Assembly: GCA_018242045.1 (NCBI GenBank)
Contig: JAFECR010000030.1
Span: 1-64,000 of the forward strand
DNA: 64,000 nt
Reading direction: 5' to 3'
Source: Pseudomonadota bacterium
GTDB taxonomy: Bacteria; Pseudomonadota; Gammaproteobacteria; Berkiellales; Berkiellaceae
Part shown: positions 28,644 to 37,807 of the stretch, in pieces
Numbering within the stretch: position 1 is the first letter of the stretch
How the letters are laid out: the number at the start of each line of letters is the position of its first letter
Position numbers and translations under genes: made by a program
The notes under the pieces: generated by a model
Told to the model about the DNA's origin: nothing
The model's database searches: none
The model's input: only the letters and a program-made list of their open reading frames with translations

Positions 28644-29573
28644 TTAAGGCGAATCATCCACCACTTTTTTGGCAGCAGGCATTAAATCTTGCCTGCTTAA
28701 TCCCATTACCAAGGCAAGAGCTCCAGCAACAAAAATGGAAGAATATGTCCCTATCACGATACCAATAATCAAGGCGAGTGAAAATCCGTTCAAAGATTCA
28801 CCACCAAAGAAATAAAGTGCCACAACGACTAATAACGTCAAGCAGGATGTCATGATAGTCCGTGACAATGTTTGGTTAATTGATAAATTCATAATTTCTT
28901 CGGTATTGCCCTTTCGCACTTTGCGAAAGTTTTCTCTGACTCTATCATAAACCACGATAGTATCATTTAAGGAATACCCAATTACGGCTAATACACCAGC
29001 AAGTGTTGCTAAATCAAATTCAATTTGAAAAAAAGAAAAAATACCTAAGATAATAATAGGATCGTGCAAAAGTGCTACCGCAGCACTCACACCAAATCGA
29101 TATTCAAAGCGAAAGGCAATGTAAATCATCGTTGCAAACAAGGCGACCAAAACAGCAAGACCACCCTGCTCAGCAAGACGTTCTCCCACTTCTGAACCAA
29201 CAAATTCAACTTGTCGTAGTTCAATGTTGGGGTTATAAGCTTTAAGTGCTTGCACCACTTGCGTTCCTAATTCTCGCTCACTGATGCCTTCTTTATTGGC
29301 CAATTTCACCAATATATCGCGACTTGAACCAAATTGAGCAACCTTAACACCATGAAAGTTAGCACCTTCCAAGTGCTGTCGCACTTCTTCTATGCTGACT
29401 GGCGTATCGTAACGGATCTCAAGTTGCGTCCCACCAGTAAAATCTAGACCAAAGTTAAGACCTTTTATAAATAAACATATTAAAGCCAAAACTGAGATCA
29501 GAATAGAAAAGGTCGCCGTAATGCGACGAATGCCCATAAAATCGATATTTGTCTTATGATGAAAGAGTTCCAT
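28644..29573 (-). CDS. secF: Sec translocon accessory subunit SecF
   Basis: Inner-membrane partner of SecD that uses the proton gradient to pull exported proteins across the membrane. The N-terminal FMGIRRITATFSILISVLAL helix, periplasmic GLNFGLDFTGGTQLEI motif and the membrane segment GYSLNDTIVVYDRVREN are all typical. 309 aa is normal. It starts directly after the secD stop with no spacer. Its 3' end converges on the giant gene, 59 bp apart, with no terminator seen. Confidence 0.97.
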   Translation of the reverse strand: MELFHHKTNIDFMGIRRITATFSILISVLALICLFIKGLNFGLDFTGGTQLEIRYDTPVSIEEVRQHLEGANFHGVKVAQFGSSRDILVKLANKEGISERELGTQVVQALKAYNPNIELRQVEFVGSEVGERLAEQGGLAVLVALFATMIYIAFRFEYRFGVSAAVALLHDPIIILGIFSFFQIEFDLATLAGVLAVIGYSLNDTIVVYDRVRENFRKVRKGNTEEIMNLSINQTLSRTIMTSCLTLLVVVALYFFGGESLNGFSLALIIGIVIGTYSSIFVAGALALVMGLSRQDLMPAAKKVVDDSP

Positions 29574-31433
29574 TTATATACCTATGCGCAAACGTTGAAC
29601 TTTGCGCCCGCCATAAACTAGATTCACAATGGCCCGAGTACCTGTGGTAGCCGTTAATAGTGACGTTAAAATACCAATACACAAAGTCACAGCAAAACCT
29701 CTTACAGGGCCTGTTCCAATACTAAACAAAATAATACCGACAATTAGTGTCGTGAGGTTAGCGTCAATAATTGTTGCTAAAGCATGGTCAAAACCAGCGT
29801 GAATAGCTGACTGCGGTGACATGCCATTTCGCAATTCTTCTCTTATTCTTTCAAAGATAAGCACGTTGGCATCAACCGCCATCCCTACCGTTAAGACAAT
29901 ACCTGCCATGCCAGGCAAAGTCAGCGTAGCACCAACTAAAGACAGGATAGCAACTAATAACACAACATTGATGAATAAGGCTAAATTTGCAATTATCCCA
30001 AACACGCTATAGTAAAGTAACATTGCTATAACCACTAAAGCAAAACCAACTTCAATGGATATTATCCCCAAGCGTATATTCTCTTGACCAAGGCTTGGCC
30101 CGACTGTGCGCTCTTCGACAATAGATACTGCAGCAGGTAAAGCACCAGCACGCAACAATAGGGCAAGATCTTGTGCTTCTGTTAACGAAAGGCCGGTAAT
30201 TTGAAAGTTACTGCCCAACGCTGTTTGAATGGTTGCAATACTGATAAGTGTTTCGTTGGTTTTATTTTTATACACTTTATCTTCACCAGCAACTTTTTCA
30301 GGCTTTGTTTCTATATAAATCACCGCTAACAAATGACCCACATTTTCAATGGTGGTTTTCTTAAAGAGGGCAAGCCCGCCGCCGCCCACACGCACCACCA
30401 CAGCAGGTTTGCCTGTTTGATCGTCTGTGCCGACCATGGCGCCTGTAATCGATTCTCCAGTTAAAATAACTCGTTTTTTAAGTAAAAAGGGGCGCCCATC
30501 TTTATCAAAATACCATTTTGTACCAGGGGGGGCAGCATGTCCCGGCTTTGCGTTTTCGCCCTCTTCTTTAGCATGTAAATGAAATTCTAAAGTTGCTGTT
30601 TTTCCAAGAATATCCTTAGCACGCGCCGTATCTTGGATACCAGGCAATTCAACCACAATATGATTTAACCCCTGACGTTGCACAATCGCTTCTGCAACTC
30701 CTAATTCATTTACACGATTTCTTAATGTGCTCATAGTTTGTTCCAGCGTGTAATTGCGCGTTTCTAGAACAACGCTTGGCTTCATTTGCAATAGCAATTG
30801 TGGTTTATCATCAACTACTCTTTGAGTCACATCGAAATCTCTAAGCCACTTGTTCAAAAGAGATTGCGCTTTTTCTAAGGTGTCTTCATTATCAAAAGTG
30901 ATAACAACCCCAGTTTCATCTGTTTTGGCTATTTGACTGTAACGAATTTTATTTTCACGCAATTCATTACGCAAATCACTTATTTCACCGTCAACACGCC
31001 TATCTAAGGCACCAGCCACATCCACTTCCATTAGGAAATGCACACCCCCTCTTAAATCAAGGCCAAGTCGCATCGGCTTAGCACCCAACATCACTAGCCA
31101 TTGTGGTGTTTTTGGCGCCAGATTTAGCGCAACGATATAGTTATCTCCAAGCTTTTCGCTAATGAGTTCTTTGGCTTTCATTTGGGAAGCTTGATCGGCA
31201 AAACGAATTAATAAACCATGATCCTCTTTTTGCACTGATTTAAATTTCAAGTCTGCATCCAGCAAGGTTTGCTTGATATTGTCTTGAATATCTGTGGACA
31301 AAGTATGGCCAGGAACAGGAAGGACTTGAAGCGCCGCATCCTCGCCAAATAAATTTGGTGCTGAATAAATCAGTCCTATTATTAAAATGCCTAGTAGTAA
31401 ATAATACTTCCATTTAGGGTATTTATTCAGCAT
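29574..31433 (-). CDS. secD: Sec translocon accessory subunit SecD
   Basis: RND-fold protein with one N-terminal helix, a large periplasmic region and five C-terminal helices. Family motifs are MRLGLDLRGGVHFLMEVDV near residue 122 and AVDANVLIFERIREELRNG in the membrane part. 619 aa is typical. It works with SecF in protein export. Organised yajC-secD-secF as in most gammaproteobacteria. Confidence 0.97.
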   Translation of the reverse strand: MLNKYPKWKYYLLLGILIIGLIYSAPNLFGEDAALQVLPVPGHTLSTDIQDNIKQTLLDADLKFKSVQKEDHGLLIRFADQASQMKAKELISEKLGDNYIVALNLAPKTPQWLVMLGAKPMRLGLDLRGGVHFLMEVDVAGALDRRVDGEISDLRNELRENKIRYSQIAKTDETGVVITFDNEDTLEKAQSLLNKWLRDFDVTQRVVDDKPQLLLQMKPSVVLETRNYTLEQTMSTLRNRVNELGVAEAIVQRQGLNHIVVELPGIQDTARAKDILGKTATLEFHLHAKEEGENAKPGHAAPPGTKWYFDKDGRPFLLKKRVILTGESITGAMVGTDDQTGKPAVVVRVGGGGLALFKKTTIENVGHLLAVIYIETKPEKVAGEDKVYKNKTNETLISIATIQTALGSNFQITGLSLTEAQDLALLLRAGALPAAVSIVEERTVGPSLGQENIRLGIISIEVGFALVVIAMLLYYSVFGIIANLALFINVVLLVAILSLVGATLTLPGMAGIVLTVGMAVDANVLIFERIREELRNGMSPQSAIHAGFDHALATIIDANLTTLIVGIILFSIGTGPVRGFAVTLCIGILTSLLTATTGTRAIVNLVYGGRKVQRLRIGI

Positions 31434-31485
31434 TTTTACTAAAGCCTTGTCGTGTTTGTCTGAGTTAAAATTAAAGTGAGATGTT

Positions 31486-31845
31486 TTAAATCGTTTTCAT
31501 TGTTCCTTTAGGGACTGTAGAAGATATTGCCTGCTTTTGTACTTTAACTTCAATACCTTCAGCGATACTAATCACAATGAATTGTTCTGATACGCGCAAA
31601 ACTTTACCCAATATACCGCCAGAAGTAATGACTTCATCGTCTTTGGCAATTTTAGTGATGAGATCTCGATGCTCTTTGGCGCGTTTGGTTTGCGGTCTTA
31701 TCAACATAAAGTAAAAAATCAGCAAAAATCCAGCCACCATAATGATATTGCTGATCATGCTTGGCCCCTGCGCTTGCGCTGCTGGATCCGCATATACTAA
31801 AGTGGATACACAACTCAAAACAACAACAAAAAACAATCTATTCAT
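31486..31845 (-). CDS. yajC: Preprotein translocase subunit YajC
   Basis: Small membrane protein that associates with SecDF. An N-terminal signal-like segment is followed by a membrane helix (NIIMVAGFLLIFYFMLIRPQ, about residues 34-53) and the family stretch RPQTKRAKEHRDLITKI. ATG 31845 is preferred over the GTG two codons upstream because AAGG lies at the right distance. tgt and queA, which often precede yajC, are absent; the next gene out is tRNA-Leu on the other strand. Confidence 0.95.
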   Translation of the reverse strand: MNRLFFVVVLSCVSTLVYADPAAQAQGPSMISNIIMVAGFLLIFYFMLIRPQTKRAKEHRDLITKIAKDDEVITSGGILGKVLRVSEQFIVISIAEGIEVKVQKQAISSTVPKGTMKTI

Positions 31846-32076
31846 CCGCACACCTTGATAATTAAGTTTAATAACTCTTTATGTTTACATCGTTAAAACG
31901 AATCGCACTTCCTTACGAAGTCTTTGGCCTAGTAGCGTATCTTGACATGGTTTCAAACGCAAATTCTGTTGAGTTTAGGATTTTATTTATTATTTTTAGT
32001 TAGTTGAAAGATTTAAAATAAACATATAATGCACATTGTGTTTACTTCCAAGTTAGTGTAGTCTCCTGCAACTAAC

Positions 32077-32163
32077 GCCGGAGTGGCGGAACTGGCAGAC
32101 GCGCCAGACTCAAAATCTGGTGATGGCAACATCGTGTGAGTTCGATTCTCTCCTCCGGCACCA
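32077..32163 (+). tRNA. tRNA-Leu (anticodon CAA)
   Basis: 87 nt including an encoded CCA. Acceptor arms GCCGGAG and CTCCGGC pair fully. The anticodon stem CCAGA/TCTGG holds loop CTCAAAA, giving anticodon CAA for UUG codons. A long variable arm (GTGATGGCAACATCG) marks a class II tRNA, and the T-arm reads GAGTTCGATTCTC. It ends 18 bp before the convergent sugar dehydrogenase gene. Confidence 0.97.
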
Positions 32164-32181
32164 AATATCCTGCCTATCGAA

Positions 32182-33465
32182 CTATAACTGCCACACTTGA
32201 ATATCCACCGCAGCAAAATCTTCTTTATTTAAAATTGCCTTCACATCAATTATCAGTCGGGTATTATCAAACTTTTCAGCAAAAGCTTCTGCAGTCAATG
32301 CACAATACTGCTGATGGGCAACACATAAAACCACAGCATCCACATCGATAACTTCGTCCCACTCTAGAAGCTCAAGATCATATTCTTTGAGAGCCTCTTC
32401 TTTATCTGCTATGGGATCATGCAGCAAAACGTTTATCCCAAAAGATTGTAATTCGTCAATGACATCGATTACTTTGGTATTACGAATATCGCGACAATTT
32501 TCCTTAAAAGTGAGTCCAAAAACCGCCACTTTTGCATCTTTAACACGGCTGCCTAAATGGATCATTTGTTTAACCGTTTGATCAGCGATGTATTTTCCCA
32601 TATTGTCATTAATTCTTCTGCCTGCCAAAATCACTTCTGGCCTATAACCTAATTGTTTTGCTTTATAGGCAAGATAGTAAGGATCTACCCCGATACAATG
32701 GCCTCCAACAAGCCCGGGTTGAAAAGGCATGAAATTCCATTTAGTCTTGGCAGCTTTAATGACTTCTTGAGTGTCAATATTGAGTTTATCGCATATTAAA
32801 GCCAGTTCATTCATTAAAGCGATGTTCAGATCGCGCTGGGTGTTTTCTATCACTTTGCATGCTTCTGCAACTTTAATATTCGGTGCACGATAAACACCCG
32901 CTTTGATTATGCTGCCATACACTTGCGCTACTATTTCTAAGGTTTCATGATCTAGCGCAGAAACGACTTTAACAATTTGAGAAAGTGTATGAACCTTATC
33001 TCCCGGATTAATTCTTTCTGGTGAGTAACCTATCGAAAAATCGACCCCCGCCTTTAATTTGGAATATCTTTCCAAAACCGGAATACATTCTTCTTGGGTA
33101 GCTCCAGGATAAACTGTTGACTCAAATACAACGATATCATTTGCCTTTAAATAAGGGCCAACAATTTCACAGGCTTTATAGAGGGCATTTAAATCTGGTT
33201 TATGGGTGTCATCTGAAGGGGTGGGTACACAAATTATATAAAAATCTGCATGATTGAGCGCTTCTTTTTCACAAGTAAAATTTATTTTCCCTTGCAGGGC
33301 TTGTGCTGAGATTTCCTGTGTTACATCGATCCCCCTTTTAAGCTCTGCAATTCGTTTAGGGTTAATATCAAAAGCTAACACTGGGCTTACGCTACCAAAG
33401 GCCACAGCAACTGGCAAACCAACATACCCTAAGCCTATCACAGCTATCTTACGTTGATGCGTCAC
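32182..33465 (-). CDS. UDP-sugar 6-dehydrogenase, TviB/WbpO type
   Basis: NAD-dependent enzyme that oxidises UDP-GlcNAc or UDP-GalNAc to the uronic acid for surface polysaccharide. The Rossmann motif GLGYVGLP is near residue 12, the catalytic cysteine lies in GGHCIGVDPYYLA (near residue 259), and the linker AEACKVIENTQRDLNIALMN is as in the Vi/WbpA/WbpO group. GTG start with AGAGGAA seven bases upstream. No other polysaccharide gene is adjacent, so the end product cannot be told. Confidence 0.9.
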   Translation of the reverse strand: MTHQRKIAVIGLGYVGLPVAVAFGSVSPVLAFDINPKRIAELKRGIDVTQEISAQALQGKINFTCEKEALNHADFYIICVPTPSDDTHKPDLNALYKACEIVGPYLKANDIVVFESTVYPGATQEECIPVLERYSKLKAGVDFSIGYSPERINPGDKVHTLSQIVKVVSALDHETLEIVAQVYGSIIKAGVYRAPNIKVAEACKVIENTQRDLNIALMNELALICDKLNIDTQEVIKAAKTKWNFMPFQPGLVGGHCIGVDPYYLAYKAKQLGYRPEVILAGRRINDNMGKYIADQTVKQMIHLGSRVKDAKVAVFGLTFKENCRDIRNTKVIDVIDELQSFGINVLLHDPIADKEEALKEYDLELLEWDEVIDVDAVVLCVAHQQYCALTAEAFAEKFDNTRLIIDVKAILNKEDFAAVDIQVWQL

Positions 33466-33521
33466 TATATATTCCTCTTCTTAAACCTTTCATCTTAAGT
33501 ATATACTCTTAGCCTAAAACT

Positions 33522-33540
33522 AAACTGGTTCGAGTATATA
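33522..33540 (+). repeat. AAACTGGTTCGAGTATATA element, copy at the RDD gene start
   Basis: Found again as a near-exact inverted copy at 52895-52913 and as a shorter variant at 16939-16955. The last base is the A of the RDD gene's ATG, so the element covers that gene's ribosome-binding region. Confidence 0.45.
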
Positions 33541-34022
33541 TGAATAAAAAATCCAGAGTTCAAACTAATATCTCCGAGCTTTTGCCTGCTCCTCCTTTTC
33601 GTCGCTTTGCCGCGCTGGTCTATGACAGTTTTATTGTGTTTTCTTGGCTATTACTAGCAACCTTTTTTGCTTTAGTTTTGAATAAAGGTCAATCCTTACT
33701 TGCCTATCGCTGGTTATTTTTAGCTTATCTCTTTTTCAGCACCGGTTTTTGCCTTGCCTGGTTTTGGTCTCATGGACAAACCCTTGGCATGTTAGCTTGG
33801 AAAATTAAGTTGATAGACAATAACGGCAAAAGACTCACTTTGATAAAAGCCTTTAAACGTTATGTGATAGCATTTTTTAGCCTCAGTTGCGGATCCATTG
33901 GATTTTTGTGGTGCTTGATTGATAAAGATAAACAGACTTTGCACGATAGATTAGGTAAAACTCGCTTGATTATTGCACCTTTTTCAAAAAAAACATCCCG
34001 GTCATTAAAAAAAGCAGCGTAG
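33540..34022 (+). CDS. RDD-family membrane protein
   Basis: 160 aa with the RDD pattern: FRRFAALVYDSFIVFSWLL (R and D at the first helix), a second helix pair and a C-terminal helix AFKRYVIAFFSLSCGSIGFL, ending DKQTLHDRLGKTRLI. The family's role is unsettled; some members move ions or solutes. Its 3' end overlaps the convergent lptG by 53 bp. Confidence 0.85.
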   Translation: MNKKSRVQTNISELLPAPPFRRFAALVYDSFIVFSWLLLATFFALVLNKGQSLLAYRWLFLAYLFFSTGFCLAWFWSHGQTLGMLAWKIKLIDNNGKRLTLIKAFKRYVIAFFSLSCGSIGFLWCLIDKDKQTLHDRLGKTRLIIAPFSKKTSRSLKKAA

Positions 34023-35037
34023 GCAAGCAAGCTCCTAAAATGGGCGGCATATGATAAACAAGGGTAAGCGGACCAAATAGCTGGTTAAAGGTATAAAAAA
34101 CAAAGCCAACCAATACCCCTACCAGCATCCTTAAACCCATGGTTGCTGAGCGCAAAGGGCCAAAAACAAAAGGGATAGCAACAAACATCATCACTAAAGT
34201 TGCAAGCGGTCGGATAATTTTTTGCCAAAAGGCAAGTTGATAAGGCTTTGCATCCAACTGATTGCTTTGCCTATATTTTATAGCACCCCATAAACCTGTT
34301 AATGAAAGATCATCTAAATCTTTGACGCCAACTAAATTTAATACTTGAGGGGAAAGGCTACTTACCCAGTTCAATTTCTCCACCTTTTGTCTTAAGATTT
34401 TATTTTCTTCAAAGAGCGTTTCTTGTATATCGTGTAAAACCCAATGATCGTGGTTGTAATCGCCATGGTGCGCAAAACTTGCTTTTTGCAACTGTAATTG
34501 ATTATCAAAATGATAAAGGGTGATCCCTTTAATATGCCCACCATCAAGCATGGTTTGAATATGAATAAAATCATTGCCATCACGCAACCACGTGCCATGA
34601 TTTGTTCTAATGGCTTGACCTGCGCTTAAATTAAGCGCTTTGCTATCATGGGCTATTTTTTCGGCCATTGGCGAAACCCATTCCCCTAATAACCAAACAA
34701 AAATAGCTAAAATTAAGGCGAGCTTCAATACCATTGTAATAATATCGCCAATACTCATACCAGCAGCACGCAGTACAATGAGTTCGCTACGCGAAGCTAA
34801 GATCCCCAACCCCAGCAAAGTGCCAACCAAGGCTGCCATCGGAAAAAGTTGCGCAATATGCTGTGGCAAAGAGAGTAAGATAAAAATAAACGCATCGGTT
34901 GTTGCATAATTTCCAGTACCAACATAGCGCAGTTCATTGACTAAGGAAAAGATAAATTCCAAGCCAATAAACAAGAGCATGACTAACAACATAGCGACTA
35001 AAATCGATTGCCAAATATAACGGGTGATCTTATTCAT
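33970..35037 (-). CDS. lptG: LPS export ABC permease LptG
   Basis: YjgP/YjgQ-family permease of the LptBFGC transporter that lifts lipopolysaccharide from the inner membrane. Six membrane helices surround a periplasmic jellyroll (residues about 120-260, with NHGTWLRDGNDFIHIQ typical of LptG). 355 aa is normal. lptF overlaps it by 8 bp upstream. The 3' end overlaps the RDD gene. Confidence 0.94.
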   Translation of the reverse strand: MNKITRYIWQSILVAMLLVMLLFIGLEFIFSLVNELRYVGTGNYATTDAFIFILLSLPQHIAQLFPMAALVGTLLGLGILASRSELIVLRAAGMSIGDIITMVLKLALILAIFVWLLGEWVSPMAEKIAHDSKALNLSAGQAIRTNHGTWLRDGNDFIHIQTMLDGGHIKGITLYHFDNQLQLQKASFAHHGDYNHDHWVLHDIQETLFEENKILRQKVEKLNWVSSLSPQVLNLVGVKDLDDLSLTGLWGAIKYRQSNQLDAKPYQLAFWQKIIRPLATLVMMFVAIPFVFGPLRSATMGLRMLVGVLVGFVFYTFNQLFGPLTLVYHMPPILGACLPTLLFLMTGMFFLKKVQ

Positions 35038-36139
35038 AAATGCGATGTCTTAACCAGTGAATGCTTTGGAATGCTCTACCGGAGGTTTTTGCCAAGTAAA
35101 TTAAAGCAAAAAGCAATAATAATAAGTGAACCCACCAAACACCTATCCAGGGAGATAACGTGCCACTTGCAATGGCACGCTTACAGAGTGTTAATAAATT
35201 GAAATAAAGTATGCAAACGATAATGGCAACAAATAAGCGACCAAACCTACCCGATCTCGGTGCCACTCTACTTAAAGGTAGAGCCAGCAATGCTAACAAG
35301 GGCGCAGCCAAAGGAATAGAAAGACGCCATTGTAATTCTGCCATATTACCGGGCGTTGGATTATCAATCAGCATTTTGGTTGGCATGGTACGATGGAAAA
35401 AAAGACCTTCTTGTGGTTTTTTTACTTCAAGCAGTTGCTGGTAAGACTCAAATTGCACAATGCTATAATCTCGTTTCCCTGGTGTACCCTGATAGCGCTG
35501 CCCATCCATTAACATAAAATACGTCAACCCATTTTGATCGGTATATATTTTACCTTTTGCTGCGCTTATCAAACTCCAATCATCCTCTGATTGCTTACTG
35601 GGGTGCTCTGCAATGAAAATGCGAGTAAGTTCTGTGCGATTATCATTTAATTCAGAGACATAAAAAACCAACCTGTCTTGATGAAACAAATGAAAGCGTC
35701 CTGGTGCTAATGTTTGTGCCAACAATAAAGGACCTTCTTTGTGTAATAGTTGCTCGCGATATTGCGCAGATTTTGGTGCCCAAAAGCAGGTTAACGCGCC
35801 AGCAATAATCATGACCATTAACCCAGCGCCCACACAAATCGTCATCAAACGTTGCCAAGAAATACCACATGCCAACATCACTGGAATTTCATTCTCAGCA
35901 AAAAATCGGCTATAACAAAGCAAAATGGCTAAAAACATCGCAACTGGCAAGAGAAAGGCCAGCAATTCTGGGATCTGAAATAAAATAACTTCAAATAGAA
36001 CATTGGGAGAAATCGAGCCTGATGCTGCTTGAGCAACTAACCTAATAAAACGGTTGCTAATTGCAATAAGTAATACAACTAATATAACAGCAAAAAAAGT
36101 ATGCGTAATTTCTCGGAACAAATAGCGTCTAATTAACAT
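35030..36139 (-). CDS. lptF: LPS export ABC permease LptF
   Basis: Partner permease of LptG. It starts MLIRRYLFREITHTFFAV, the usual LptF N-terminus, has three helices, a periplasmic domain with ESYQQLLEV and a C-terminal helix trio beginning ELQWRLSIPLAAPLLALLAL. 369 aa is normal. It is divergent from pepA (162 bp apart), the common arrangement in gammaproteobacteria. Confidence 0.95.
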   Translation of the reverse strand: MLIRRYLFREITHTFFAVILVVLLIAISNRFIRLVAQAASGSISPNVLFEVILFQIPELLAFLLPVAMFLAILLCYSRFFAENEIPVMLACGISWQRLMTICVGAGLMVMIIAGALTCFWAPKSAQYREQLLHKEGPLLLAQTLAPGRFHLFHQDRLVFYVSELNDNRTELTRIFIAEHPSKQSEDDWSLISAAKGKIYTDQNGLTYFMLMDGQRYQGTPGKRDYSIVQFESYQQLLEVKKPQEGLFFHRTMPTKMLIDNPTPGNMAELQWRLSIPLAAPLLALLALPLSRVAPRSGRFGRLFVAIIVCILYFNLLTLCKRAIASGTLSPWIGVWWVHLLLLLFALIYLAKTSGRAFQSIHWLRHRIYE

Positions 36140-36301
36140 TCACTATCTTAGGACTTCATTAAGGTTTATCTTAGTGTGCAAAATTATACCCCGTTAGCAG
36201 GACAAACAATAAATATAATACTTTCCGATAAAGGGCTAGTGTAATATTGCTAAGACAAAAAACATATTTAAGGTAGAAGGTTAACTTCTAATAATGGATC
36301 A

Positions 36302-37807
36302 ATGATGGAATTTAATGTTAAAAGCGGTCAACTTGAAAAGCAACGCACCGGATGTCTTGTTATCCCGGTATATGAGAGCAAACACTTAAGTGCTCAAGCA
36401 CATAAAATTAACGAAGCCACCCAGGGTTATATTGCTCAATTGCAACGTCGTGGCGATCTAACGGGTAAACAGGGACACTGGCTATTAATCAATCATATTG
36501 ATGGGATCGCTGCAGAAAGAATATTATTACTGGGTTGTGGCAAAGAAGGCGAAATAAAAGAATACCAATTTCGTGAACTGATGCTGAAAATGATGTTGGC
36601 GCTTAACGAAACAGCCGCCCAAGATGCACTGCTTTGCATCACAGAAATTCCTGTTAAAGAACGCGATCATTGTTGGAAAATAAGACAAGCCATTCAAGCT
36701 TATCATTTTGCCACTTATCGTTTTGATGAATTTAAAAGTAAAGCTGAGCCACAAAGACGTCATCTACAACGCATTCTTTTTCACATGGGAAATCGTAAAG
36801 AAGTCACTTATGGCGAACGTGCTGCGCAAGAAGGACAAGCCATTGTACAAGGCATGGAAATCGCTAAAAATCTGGCTAATATCCCTGCCAATATTTGCAC
36901 ACCCAGCTTTTTAGCGGATAAAGCAAAGAAATTTGCAAAACAACACCCTAAATTAAACTGTGCTATATTAGATGAAAAACAAATGCAAGCACTCAATATG
37001 GGATTGCTTCTCTCGGTCACTGCTGGCAGTCAATCTGATGCAAAATTAATCACCATGGAATATCGCGGCGCCCATAAAGAAACCAAACCTATCGTTTTGG
37101 TTGGCAAAGGGATCACCTTTGATACGGGTGGTAATTCTATTAAAGTTCCACCTCATATGATCGGCATGAAATATGATATGTGTGGTGCAGCCACTGTCTT
37201 TGGGGTATTAAGCGCGGCACTGGAACTGGCACTGCCATTAAATATTATCGGTGTCATTCCTTCATGCGAAAACATGCCAGGCCCAGATGCCACTCGCCCC
37301 GAAGATATTGTCACCAGCATGTCAGGACAAACCGTGGAGATCTTAAATACTGACGCAGAAGGCAGGTTAATCTTGGCGGATGCCCTTACTTATTGTGAGC
37401 GATTTCATCCTGATATCGTCATAGACATCGCCACACTTACGGGTGCCTGCAGTTTAGCACTTGGCCCTTATCCCAGTGGTTTAATGAGTAACACACAAGA
37501 ACTTGCGGATGCACTTTATAACGCTGGCATGCAAAGCGGTGATACGGTATGGCAATTACCCTTATGGGATGAATATCACGAAGCCTTAAAGTCAGAGTTT
37601 GCAGATTTTAGCAACGTGCCTATCAGCAGCATTGGCGCTGGCACCATTGTCGCTGGTTGTTTTTTAGCAAAATTTACTCAAAAATATCAATGGGCCCATT
37701 TAGATGTCGCAAATACCGCCACCTATAGCAGCGGCCCTAAAAGAGGCGCGACAGGCCGCCCTGTTCCTTTATTAGTGCAATACTTAATTAATCGGTGTCA
37801 GGCATGA
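36302..37807 (+). CDS. pepA: Leucyl (cytosol) aminopeptidase PepA
   Basis: Two-metal M17 aminopeptidase that frees N-terminal residues; in E. coli it also binds DNA. The active-site signature [18 protein letters not shown] lies near residue 353, and [16 protein letters not shown] near 269 carries metal and lysine ligands. 501 aa is typical. It overlaps valS by 4 bp (ATGA). In E. coli and Pseudomonas holC lies between pepA and valS; here it is missing. Confidence 0.97.
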   Translation: MMEFNVKSGQLEKQRTGCLVIPVYESKHLSAQAHKINEATQGYIAQLQRRGDLTGKQGHWLLINHIDGIAAERILLLGCGKEGEIKEYQFRELMLKMMLALNETAAQDALLCITEIPVKERDHCWKIRQAIQAYHFATYRFDEFKSKAEPQRRHLQRILFHMGNRKEVTYGERAAQEGQAIVQGMEIAKNLANIPANICTPSFLADKAKKFAKQHPKLNCAILDEKQMQALNMGLLLSVTAGSQSDAKLITMEYRGAHKETKPIVLVGKGITFDTGGNSIKVPPHMIGMKYDMCGAATVFGVLSAALELALPLNIIGVIPSCENMPGPDATRPEDIVTSMSGQTVEILNTDAEGRLILADALTYCERFHPDIVIDIATLTGACSLALGPYPSGLMSNTQELADALYNAGMQSGDTVWQLPLWDEYHEALKSEFADFSNVPISSIGAGTIVAGCFLAKFTQKYQWAHLDVANTATYSSGPKRGATGRPVPLLVQYLINRCQA

